A stretch of 37,848 nucleotides of DNA from Mastigamoeba balamuthi (lineage: Eukaryota; Evosea; Mastigamoebida; Mastigamoebidae): the NCBI GenBank assembly GCA_902651635.1, contig CACRSC010000014.1, positions 165,957-203,804 on the forward strand. Reading direction: 5' to 3'. Under the pieces are notes generated by a model. The model had not been told where the DNA came from, did not search any database, and was given only the letters and a program-made list of their open reading frames with translations. A program made the translations under genes and the position numbers. The stretch's first letter is position 1, and every line of letters begins with the position of its first letter. This document shows, in pieces, positions 1-9,568 of the stretch.

Positions 1-116
1 GGCCGCAGGCGCAGCAGCGCCGCCAGCTCGTCGCGCGTGATGGCGCCCCCCAGCCGCGCGGCGAAGCGCTGCAGCGCCTGCCGCACGCGCTCGGCTGACT
101 GGGGCTGCTCGCCCAT
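1..116 (-). CDS. 5' end of an unidentified protein, cut by the window edge
   Basis: An ATG at 116-114 opens a minus-strand frame that runs without a stop to the left edge (38 codons). The peptide begins MGEQPQSAERVRQALQRFAA and continues into an Ala/Leu/Arg-rich amphipathic stretch that looks helical. Codon use is GC-rich and free of stops, like the confident genes of this window. No family was recognised, and the stretch is too short to exclude chance in GC-rich DNA. Confidence 0.4.
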   Translation of the reverse strand, partial: MGEQPQSAERVRQALQRFAARLGGAITRDELAALLRLR

Positions 117-248
117 CGTGCGGGAGCTCCTACAGGCTGTTGGAGAGGCCGGCGCTGTGGGGATCCGATGTCACCGAATACGGAATTTTTCCGGGCGTTG
201 TCTCCGCGGGGTAGATCGACGGGCCTGTGAGCGGCCCCGAAGGCGCGC

Positions 249-640
249 TGCAGCTCGGGCAAGGTCCTGGTCTGGGGCGTTGCGGACTGGTCATATGCGG
301 CGAGCGTCGCGGCGCACGCCAAGCAGGTCAGCAGCATCAAGTGGTCGGCTGACTGCAGGCACTGCTGCTGACGCACACAGAGGACCGCACCGTGCGTGTG
401 TCGAGGCTCAAGGACCTGAGGCGCCTGTCGATCATGAGCGACGCGTTCGACGGCGTGGGCGACGCCGAGTGCACGTCCGACTGCGAGCGCATCCTCACCG
501 CGCGGGCCACGGCAGCGTCGTCAGGGCACGTCGGTGACCGGGGGACTTGGACTGCGCCCTCCCAGAGCGACACTCATGAGCGCTGCTGCTGCGGGTGGAC
601 AGCTTCGACATGGTGGCCGTGAACGCCGCTTGCGTGGAGG
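249..640 (+). pseudogene. degenerate WD40-repeat gene fragment
   Basis: Frame 249-371 encodes GKVLVWGVADWSYAASVAAH followed by KQVSSIKWSAD, which reads like one WD40 blade (a VW..., then H...VSSIKWSADG pattern), and then hits a TGA. One base-frame over, from about 365, the reading continues as LLTHTEDRTVRVSRLKDLRR and later SDCERILTAR. These are recognisable next-blade strands with the canonical Trp replaced by Ser. A further frame change is needed to read VDSFDMVAVNAACVEENS near 590-640. The pattern is a WD40 gene remnant with at least two frameshifts and no visible start. It could also be an unrecognised multi-exon gene, but no splice pair fixes all the breaks. Confidence 0.45.
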
Positions 641-2070
641 AGAACAGCGCTACACGTTGGTGATTGATGGGGTGCATCTGAGGGAGGGGGGCTCTCTCTG
701 GCTGGTGCTCTGTAAGACTCGTTGCGCGAGCACCGATGGAAGGGGCCGAATGTCCGATCCGGCCTGATGGTTTTTCTTTCTTGGTCCGTGAATCACGGGA
801 CTGTTGTGAATTTCGCCTGGGGTTCCCAATGGGGTAACAGTATTTCCCAATGCTAATTCCTGGGTGAAAACTCGGCGAAATTTCGTTCTGTTCCACGCAC
901 AGGTTTTCCCAAAGCGGGCCTCGCAACAGTGCTTGCCGAGTGGCATTCGTACACGAGCAGCTTCGCGGGCCATGGCCGGCAAAGCCCTCGGGCAGCGGGT
1001 ACCCCGTGGCTCAGTGCACGTCGCACAGCGATCGCCGGCGCGAGAGTGACAGATCTGATCTGAAGGACGCAATGCAGAACCGGGTCTGCATCTGGTATCG
1101 GGAAAGGAAGACGCGGTGTGGATGTTGAGTTGGGGTCGCGTGAAGCTGCTCCCTCATGCAGCTCGCGTGACCCCGTCGTGGTGAGTGGGTGCTGCTGCGG
1201 CAGGGCGCTGGGATTATCCTCAGTCGTCCCCACATCGATGACTAGACCCAGCGAGCACCGAGTTTTTCTCGGGCAGCAGGAAAACCCCAAATGTCCTGTC
1301 TCCCTTTGGGCGACTCACGCTCCGATTTCCGGTTCGGAGAACATGCCCGGATGCGGCATAGTGCAGCGAACAAATCCCCATCTGACAGTCTGCGGCGGTG
1401 CCAACGGTGCACCTTTCGTCGCTGTCGGGAACTGGCCGAGGCCACGAGCACGCACCCGGGGCCCTAGCACCCGGTGCGGTGCGGACTACCAGTCGCCCGG
1501 AGCCGACCGGCGCTGCGGCTCTGAGAGGGACCGCTGGGACCTCGGGAAGTGGTCCCCGGTCCCGAAAAATGGACGTTTAGCAGTTTTCCAATCATAAATG
1601 AGTGCAATCCCCGAATGGGCCTCTGGACTCCTCCCAGCACACAGGCGTCGGTGCTCTCCTGTGCCTCGGGCGGGTCGGTGAGATGCGATCACGATCACAG
1701 ACATGCCTGAGGTCCGCCTGTCCGCGCCAACGCGTCACAGACTCATTATATGGCACTGGATCTGTTAGAGAGCCGACGCTGCTTGGAGCAGATCAGCGGA
1801 TCCGTCTTCGTTTCCTGCCCTCCTGCTGCCGCTCCCTGGCGACCCACTGGCATCGATGCTCAGGATCGTCGCGGCAGGCAGAGCTCCGGTTTGAGAACAC
1901 GGCGAGGAAGGGGGACAGGCGGAGAAGACATGCATGGATTACGTTGATGTTCACCGCAGGAGCAGCCCCTTTTCCGTCAGATACCGCCGGATTCATCAGA
2001 TTTTTTCCACAGGTGACGTGGCGGCGGCACCTGTTGACTTCGCCTGTGCCTCTCACATTCGAAAAGTTGT
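641..2070. other. intergenic, no gene seen
   Basis: About 1.4 kb between the WD40 relic and the carbamoyltransferase gene. Reading frames here are short, differ in composition from the neighbouring genes and show no family motif. The last 100 bases become AT-richer as they approach the promoter of the next gene. Confidence 0.5.
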
Positions 2071-2078
2071 TATAATTT
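2071..2078 (+). promoter_or_regulatory. TATA-like element
   Basis: TATAATTT lies 67-74 bases before the ATG at 2145, inside an otherwise GC-rich flank. It is followed by a CA-rich leader (ACAACAGCAACCACAACC) that is typical of a short 5' untranslated region. Transcription start is not visible from sequence alone. Confidence 0.35.
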
Positions 2079-2144
2079 ACTCCTCGTTGTAGAGAGGGAT
2101 CCGTCCCGTCAACCCACAACAGCAACCACAACCCGACCCCCACC

Positions 2145-4272
2145 ATGGTGCGGCACGTGCTGAAGATCAGCGACCTGAGCAAGGCCGAGCTGCTGTCGGT
2201 CGTCGACAAGACGATCGACCTCAAGAAGAACCCGCGCAAGTACAGCGCGGCGCTCAAGGACCGCACGCTGCTGATGCTGTTCCAGAAGCCCTCGCTGCGC
2301 ACGCGCGTCTCGTTCGAGGTCGCCATGACCCAGCTGGGCGGCCACGGCATCTTCTACTCGATCGCCGACAGCCCCCTGGGCGTCAAGGAGTCCTACGAGG
2401 TCCGCGGATCGAACCCCGCCGCCCGCACCAATCTCATGCCTCTAAAATTGAATGTGTGCTGCGCCGTTATTTAGGACACGGGCAAGGTGCTCTCGCGCTT
2501 CGTCGACATCATCATGGCCCGCGTCAACAAGAAGGAGGACGTGAGGCAGCTGGCGGCCAACAGCACGGTGCCCGTGATCAACGCGCTCGACGACTGGGCG
2601 CACCCGTGCCAGATGCTGGCCGACCTGACGACGATCGTCGAGAAGAAGGGCGGCGTCGGCTGCTTCAAGAACCTCAAGATGGCCTACTGCGGCGACGTGC
2701 GCAACAACGTCACCTACGACCTCATGCGCGCGGCCGCCGTCATCGGCTTCGAGATGCGTGTCGCCGGCCCCAGCGGCCCCGGCTTCGACATCCACGACGA
2801 GGTCCTGCAGGAGTGCGCTGAGCTCTGCAAGGTCTCGGGCGGCGTCGTCAAGGTCTGCCGCACGGCCGCCGAGGCCGTCGAGGGCGTCGACGTGGTCTAC
2901 ACCGACAGCTGGATGAGCTACGGCATCCCCAAGGACCAGGCCGAGCACCGCATCAAGGTACACACACACGCACACGTGTCCCCCATTTCAATTCGGGCCC
3001 GCAATCTCCGTCGCCGCCTGCGCGCCCCGCTGCGGCGAATACCATGCGTCCTCCCAATTGAATCCGGGATTCTCACCCGTCGGCGTGCGCGCGCAGATCT
3101 TCGAGCCGTTCCGCGTGACCCCCGAGCTGATGAAGCACGCCAAGCCCGACGCGATCTTCATGAACTGCCTGCCGGCGGCCCGCGGCATGGAGCAGTCGGC
3201 CGAGGTCATCGACGGCGAGCAGAGCGTCGTCTTCGACGAGGCGGAGAACCGCCTGCACTCGTGCAAGGCGCTGATGCTGTTCCAGCTCGGCTCTGGCGGC
3301 TTCCCTCCGCCGGCGAGCTCCCCCGTGACCAAGGCGGGACGCATCCTCGTCGCGCTGGGCGGCAACGCGCTGCTGCAGAAGGGCGAGAAGGGCACGTTCG
3401 AGGAGGCGCAGCGCAACTGCAGGATCACGTGCCTGCAGCTGGCGTCGCTGGTGGCGCAGGGCTACGAGCTGATCCTGACGCACGGCAACGGCCCGCAGGT
3501 CGGGGCCATCAAGCTGCAGAACCAGATCGCGGCCAAGGACGTCCCCGACATGCCGCTCTACGTCTGCGGCGCCGAGTCGCAGGGCTACCTGGGGTTCCTG
3601 TTCCAGCAGACGCTGAGCAACGTGCTCAAGGAGAAGGGCATCGACAAGCCCGTCGTCTCGGTCATCACGCAGACGCGCGTCGACCACGACGACCCCGCGT
3701 TCCTCAAGCCCACCAAGCCCATCGGGCGCTTCTACAGCAAGGAGGAGGCCGAGCTGCTCAAGACCGCCGGCAAGACGGTCATCGAGGACAGCGGCCGCGG
3801 CTGGCGTGTGACCGTCCCCAGCCCCACGCCCCGCGAGATCCTCGAGGGCCCCAGCATCCGCACGCTCTCGTCGACGGGCGCCATCGTCATCAGCTCGGGC
3901 GGCGGCGGCATCCCCGTCGTCCGCGACACCTCGGGCCGCCTGCAGGGCGTCGAGGCCGTCATTGACAAGGACATGAGCGCGGCCCTCCTCGCTCGCATCT
4001 GCGACGCCGAGCAGATGGTCATCCTCACCGACGTCGACGGCGCGTACCTGCACTACCGCGACCCCGCCGAGCGCAAGTTCCTGCCGCGCCTGACGGTCCC
4101 CGAGGCGCTCGACCTCGTCGACCGCGGCGAGTTTGCCGCGGGCAGCATGGGCCCCAAGATCAAGGCGTCGGTCGAGTTCGCCAAGACCACCGGCCACACC
4201 GCCGTCATCGCCTGCCTGGACAAGCTGCTCGACGCCGTTGCGGGCAAGGCCGGCACCATCATCACCCGCTAA
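2145..4272 (+). CDS. fused ornithine-type carbamoyltransferase / carbamate kinase
   Basis: Exons 2145-2399, 2475-2957 and 3097-4272 (introns 75 and 139 nt) give 637 residues. Residues 1-310 are a complete carbamoyltransferase: SLRTR (50-54, carbamoyl-phosphate binding), HPCQ (128-131), TDSWMSYG (228-235) and NCLPAARG (269-276). After a 16-residue Gly/Pro/Ser linker, residues 327-637 are a full-length carbamate kinase with LVALGGNALLQKG, HGNGPQVG, GGGGIPV, VIDKDMSAA, LTDVDG and GSMGPKIKA. By family knowledge the first half splits citrulline to ornithine and carbamoyl phosphate, and the second transfers that phosphate to ADP. These are the two last steps of the arginine dihydrolase pathway, probably cytosolic. 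The usual SMG and HCLP motifs read SYG and NCLP here, so substrate preference (ornithine or another amine) is not proven. No internal stop or start separates the halves. Confidence 0.95.
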
Positions 4273-4956
4273 TTATCCGCTTCACCTACCCGGCCCGCCA
4301 AGGGCGCGTGTGTTCCGTACACTTGTGCATATGTCGTCGTCGGGCTCCGCCCGACCCCCATGGCAGTCACGTGACTAAGACGACGTAGCAGAGAAAACTG
4401 AATAAAGTGTGATACGGCCTCTCTTGTGCATCCAAAGCCACCCCCTTGCTTCCTTTGTCTGCAAGTCCTTTGGGTTGTGACAGACGAAAAGGGTTCAAAT
4501 CAAGTAAATCGCACCCCATTTCGAAAGATCCGCAAAGTTGTTTGGAGAGCTATCAAGTCGCACCTCCCAGCACAGCAGGTACCGAATGCGGTCAAGCGCC
4601 TTACGTGGTTACCGCTCTGGCGGATGACAGGGATCCGGAACAGTGGTATGGTAGGTTCACTCCTTCGGTAAAGCGAACGCATAGGCAACCCCGTTAGGAA
4701 AAGTAAAGAAGGTGCGACACACCATGTCGGGACCTTTGAACCTTCGTCTCGAGGACAATAGCTCCCAGGGAACTATCGGAGACCCGTCGCGGTGGTGACG
4801 TGCTGGGCCCCACTCTAGGTTGGGGAGTCCAAGTTACTCTGGCCGCGATCGATCTGCGTCGGAAGAAAAAATCCAGGAAAATCAAGGAGCTGCACAAGAG
4901 CCGAGCAGGAGAAGAGCAGCGCACACAGAAATACTCCCGCGCATAGATTCTTGTCT
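4273..4956. other. intergenic, no gene seen
   Basis: Region between the fusion gene and the WD40/U-box gene. It holds the possible poly(A) hexamer and, near 4490, an isolated GGTTCAAATC that resembles a Pol III B box but has no pairing tRNA stems. The last 200 bases are probably the promoter of the next gene. Confidence 0.5.
4401..4406 (+). promoter_or_regulatory. possible polyadenylation signal
   Basis: AATAAA occurs 129 bases after the TAA of the carbamoyltransferase/kinase gene, in a locally AT-richer stretch. Other genes in the window do not all show this hexamer, so its use is uncertain. Confidence 0.35.
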
Positions 4957-7900
4957 ATGAGCACAATGCCATCCGCTGAGCGGTCTGACAAGGGCGCCCA
5001 CATTGGCCACACAGGACCTGTGCGCCCCGCACCCCCTCCGCGCTCCCCCCACGCCCCGCGTGCGCCCCCCCCCCGCGCGCGCAGTTTTTTTTTGTGTACG
5101 AAAAGAAAGCGCTGCATTTCTCGCAGGCAAAGGGGGAGGCGACAGGCAAGACAGACAAAAAATACGTTGGGAAACGCGTACTGACGCGGTATGGGGCGCG
5201 GCCCGCGGGGTCGCGCGGGGCAGGTGATATGCTGCACATACTCGCCAGACGGGCATAAGTTCGTTTCTGGGTCGTCAGACAAGACACTGCGCCTGTGGGG
5301 AGCCCCCGACGGCCACCCGCTGAGCGCCTTCGCGGGCCACACAGACTGGGTACACAAAACATGCACCGCTTTTGCCCTGCCCCCCCCCCCCCCCCTGCCC
5401 CCCCCTCCCTTTGACGCCCACCGGCACGAGACGCCACGCGTCACATCGCGTCGTTGACCTGCGCAGCACCCTCGCTTTCGCGCTGGGCCTGTCCCGGCCC
5501 CTGTCAGCCGTGTCACATCACAGCGTGTCAACTCGGTGGACTCGGTGGCAGACACGAAGCAGCGCGCTCATCCTTCTGGGGGGGGAAACGCCACTTTCTT
5601 TTCCTTTTGCCTGCGTTGACGTAACCACTGACGTTGCTGGGCGCGCTACTGCCCCCCTGTGCCCGCTGCGCAGGTGACGTGCTGCGCGTTCAGTCCTGAC
5701 TGCAAGTCCATTGTCTCTGGCTCGTACGACAAGAGCGTGCGCCTCTGGCGAGTGCGCGACGGGCGCTCGTTCGCAACTGTATGCGGAGCATCCGGTCATT
5801 CTGATTCAGTGCGTGGCCCCCACCACCCCCCCTTCTGCCACCCATCGCTGAACGCGCGGGCGGGCTGCAGGTAAATTGCTGTGCGTACTCTGCGTCGGGC
5901 ACATTGGTCGCGACGGGGTCCTGCGACAAGACACTGCGTCTGTGGCGCCCCGAGAAAGGATGCCTCATCCCTGTGGCCATTCTAGCAGACCACACCGATT
6001 GGGCACGTCCCCGTCACCCGCCGGCATTTCCCCGTTTCCCCACCCCTGCCTGACACGTCACCCGCCGGAATTTCCCCCGTTTCCCGTCTCTGACGTCACG
6101 TTGCCTCTGCGCCCACGCAGATCATGTGCTGCGCATTTAGCCCCGACTCGCGCTTTGTGATGAGCGGCTCGAAAGATAAGACTATCCGCATGTGGCGCAC
6201 GGACACGCTGGCGCCGGCGTGCACGCTGGCGGGCCACGCCAAGACGGTCACGTGCTGCGCGTTCAGCCCGCGCGGTAACCTCGTGGTCTCGGGCAGCGAG
6301 GACGCGACGCTGCGCCTCTGGTCGCCCGACGGCCGCTGCGCCGCGACGCTGGCGGGCCACGGCGGCGCCGTCTGGTGCTGCGCCTTCGCGCCCTCGGGCG
6401 ACACGGTGCTCTCGGGGTCGAGCGACAACACGCTGCGGCTCTGGAGCGTCCGCACCGGCCAGGCCATCGCCACCCTCAACGGTCACACGGGCACTGTGCG
6501 CCCTCCCCCTCTCCTCTACCCTCCTGGCGGTCCTCTCGTTTCGTTGTGTGGGCCGCTGCTGCAGTGCGGATGCAGTGCTGCGTCTGTACGCCTTGCACAC
6601 TGCGAGCTTGCGGTCGTTTCAGGAGCGGGTTTTTCCCCCTGTGGATACGAGACGGGGGCACTGCGCGGCAGTGGGCGTTCGGTCAGCATCCGTCTCGCCA
6701 CGTGGTGTGCCCCGTTAGCAGCGCAGGCGCAGCTCCGCAACTTGCCGGCGCGCGTTGAGGCTCAAAGTAATCCCAAGGGGCGGGGAGTGTCTGCCAGCGC
6801 CCAGCCCTCTCCGAGCGTTACTGAGCTCGTCGTCGCCGCACGTGGCGTCACAGGTGTGGTGCTGCGCGTTCAGTCCCGACGGAGACACGGTCCTGTCGGG
6901 GTCCAACGACAAGACGCTGCGCCTCTGGTCGCTATCGATCGCCAAGTCGCCGTCGCCCTCCCCGGGCCACACCCCTCCCATCGCCGCCTTCTGCGCCCCC
7001 GCGGACCCCAGGCCCTCGAAGCAGCCGCAGCCGCCCCTGCAGCTCCTCCAGCCGCCCCTGCAGCCGCAGCGCCAGCAGCAGCAGCCGCCGCCGCCCATGC
7101 AGCCGCAGCCCCAGTGCGGCGGAATGCTCGCTTGCACTGCGCTCCGCAAGGCCTACGAGAAGGCCGCTGCGGTCCTGCAGGAGGCCCAGGCGCTCACTGG
7201 CCGCGCGGCGGCCGAGAGGCAGAGGGCGGCGGGCGTGACGCTGGCGGCGCAGGGCGCGCTCGACGCGGCGCGCGGCAGGGTGGCCGAGATAGAGCGCGCG
7301 CTCGAGGAGGCGCGCAGGGCGGCGATGGTCTGCGAGGGCGAGGTGCGCGCGGCGGCCCTGCGCCAGCACGAGGCCGAGGTCTACGAGAGCAGCGTCGTGG
7401 TGGCCACGGCCAAGGCAGCCGAGGCCGCGCAGGACGGTACGACCCACTTCCGCAGGACTCCAATTTTAGTTCCAGATCCCCTCTGCCACAAGAAATCAAC
7501 AGTAAGGAGTCAAGCGGGGGGGTGGGGTGCGCGTCTCACCTGAAACTGCGGAGCTGGGACGGAGGCTGGCCGTGAGGGGGGTTCTCTCCTGCGGGGCCTT
7601 GGTCTGCTGACGCGCGGGTGGTGCGCTGGGGGCGCCGCGCAGCGCGGGACGAGTACGAGAGGGCGAGGGCGAGGGAGAAGGACCTGCTCGCCGTGCTGGA
7701 CACGCGGCGCGTGTCGAACCTCAGCGAGCGCGACGTTGCCGACGCGCTGTCGGAGCTGGGCCTCGGGGCCTACACCGAGGCGTTTGCGCTGAACCACGTC
7801 AGCGGCGCCGTCCTCAACGATCTCGGCGACGCCGACCTGCGCAACCTCGGCCTCGACTCGTTCGCGGACCGCAAGCGCCTCGTGCACGCGCTCCACGTCG

Positions 7901-8889
7901 TCCGCGCCTGCGGCATGCTGCGCGTGTCGCGCGCCGTCATCGAGGAGCTCGCGGCGGCGTCGGGCACGGGCAGCGAGAAGGTGCTCAGCGCCGCGTGGTC
8001 GCCCGTCGACGTCTGCCGCTGGCTGACGTGGGTCGGCGTGCCCGCCGACGCCGTCGCAAAGTTCGCGGCCGCGGGCGTGACGGGCGAGCAGCTGCTGCAC
8101 GTCGACGACGCGGACATGGCCGAGCTGGGCGTCGCCAGCCCGGCGGACCGCAAGCGGCTGGCCAAGGGCATCGCCACCCTCCGCGAGGCCCACTTCGGGG
8201 CCCTCGAGGCCCGGTTCTGCAAGCCCGCGGCCGCCCTGCGCGCGCCGGTCGTAAGAAAGGAACAGCAGCAGCAGCAGCCGCGCAAGCCACCGCCAGAGTC
8301 CAAAGGTACTTTGCTCGCTCGTTTGCTTGTTTGGCCACCGGGGCGCACAAAGCAACACAAAGGGAGAAGCAAAGGGGCGGGGCGGGCAGCAACGGAACGC
8401 AGGTGGTACCTCTATTGGCGTCCACGAGACCTGGGGGGGGGAGCCAAAAAGGACGGAGGAGAGCTTCAATTTGTCTTTAACTTTGACAGCGGACCTCGTT
8501 CGTTCAACCAGAACCCAGACCACACCCCCAACACGTTACATGGCTCGAATAGAGGTGGGGGTGTTGAGCACAGCAAACATCATCGCGCGAATAATCACAC
8601 ACGGGCGCACGTGTGGTCTCTGACGGAGCGGGTGTGCGCAGACGAACCTGTGGTGCTACCGAGGGACTTTGTGTGCCCGATCACGCTGCAGATCATGGAG
8701 GACCCCGTGGTGGCGCCCGACGGCTTCACGTACGAGCGCGAGGCGATCAGCAAGTGGCTGGCGGGGCACTGCACGTCGCCGATGACGGGGGCGCCGATGG
8801 AGAGGGAGCCCCTCGTAAACAACGCCACGATGCGCAGCGCTATCGCCTCGTTCATGGACGACAACGCGGGCCGCCGCGTCGTCTACTGA
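4957..8889 (+). CDS. WD40-SAM-SAM-U-box protein, WDSUB1-type E3 ubiquitin ligase
   Basis: Eight exons: 4957-5019, 5224-5349, 5674-5808, 5871-6002, 6121-6495, 6854-7436, 7643-8305 and 8642-8889, giving 774 residues. Seven WD40 repeats carry the phrase V.CCAFSPDG...SGS.DKTLRLW; the first exon (ending GHTGP) supplies the last strand needed to close a seven-bladed propeller. A Gln/Pro-rich linker and an Ala/Glu/Arg coiled coil (about 380-490) follow. Then come two SAM domains (about 497-560 and 600-662, both ending ADRKRL.) and a C-terminal U-box (FVCPITLQIMEDPVVAPDGF, about 697-770). By family knowledge the U-box recruits an E2 enzyme while the propeller and SAM domains bind substrate or partners. 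Human WDSUB1 has one SAM and is shorter. The fourth intron starts with GC. The last intron (8306-8641) is 336 nt and open in frame, so a retained form is possible. Confidence 0.9.
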
Positions 8890-9568
8890 GGGGCCCCGGC
8901 TGCGAGTGCCCTGCACATGCTGTAACTGTTGCAGCGGGTCGACTTGGCTGTGCCCCTTGCGACACCAACTCCTCCACAGCCACCCCCTTGGGCTCTGCTG
9001 CTCCCACATCTGCTCTGTGCCGGATCAGCAAAGATGATGCGGTTTAGCGCCTATGAGCGAGTAACTATGGGGAGAGGTCTCACCCGGCGTTGTTGCCTTC
9101 GGGGACACCGAAAAAGTGCCTCGTGCCACGCGAAAAGGTCTTGAGGATAGCAGAACCGCTGCGTTGCAGCTGTGAAGCGCAGTGGTCAGTAGGCTATCTG
9201 GGCGCGGCCGGTGAGCTATGGGCCGCTAGGGCGAGCGTTAGGCTCGCGCTCTGCTTGTGCAGGACCTGAACGGGGCGGGTGCACAGCTGTGTACCTGTGT
9301 CGCAGGACATGATGAAAGGAGGATACCTTGAACGAGGGCCCACTGGATGTGTGAATGGCTCTCGTCGATAGAAACCAGGGAGATGGTGCTTGGATGGTGG
9401 GCTGCAGCGGCAAGCACATGGCGGTGGTGAGCAGGGGTGGCGCAGGACATTGGTCCCGGGAAGGCTTTTTTTGTGGGGACTTCATTATTCAATTGTATTG
9501 TTCCCCCGTGATATCTCCTTAATCAGATCATCGAGCAGATACTGGGCTGCGCTCGTACGGCTCTGGAG
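8890..9568. other. intergenic between convergent genes, nothing recognised
   Basis: The 3' flanks of the U-box gene and of the minus-strand acyltransferase gene meet here. Frames are short and without family motifs. Base composition falls toward AT near 9480-9530. Confidence 0.5.

Noticed and set aside
2958-3096. Reading through the second carbamoyltransferase intron as coding
   Set aside because: Read through, the 139-nt intron (not a multiple of three) puts the kinase half out of frame and interrupts a continuous carbamoyltransferase alignment; GT and AG ends and restored phase support splicing.
4480-4510. B-box-like GGTTCAAATC considered as part of a tRNA or other Pol III gene
   Set aside because: Flanking bases do not pair as a T stem, and no acceptor or anticodon arm can be folded.
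8613-9047. Plus-strand frame of 144 codons over the U-box exon
   Set aside because: It is an alternative frame of the U-box exon, which has a clear family match in the chosen frame.
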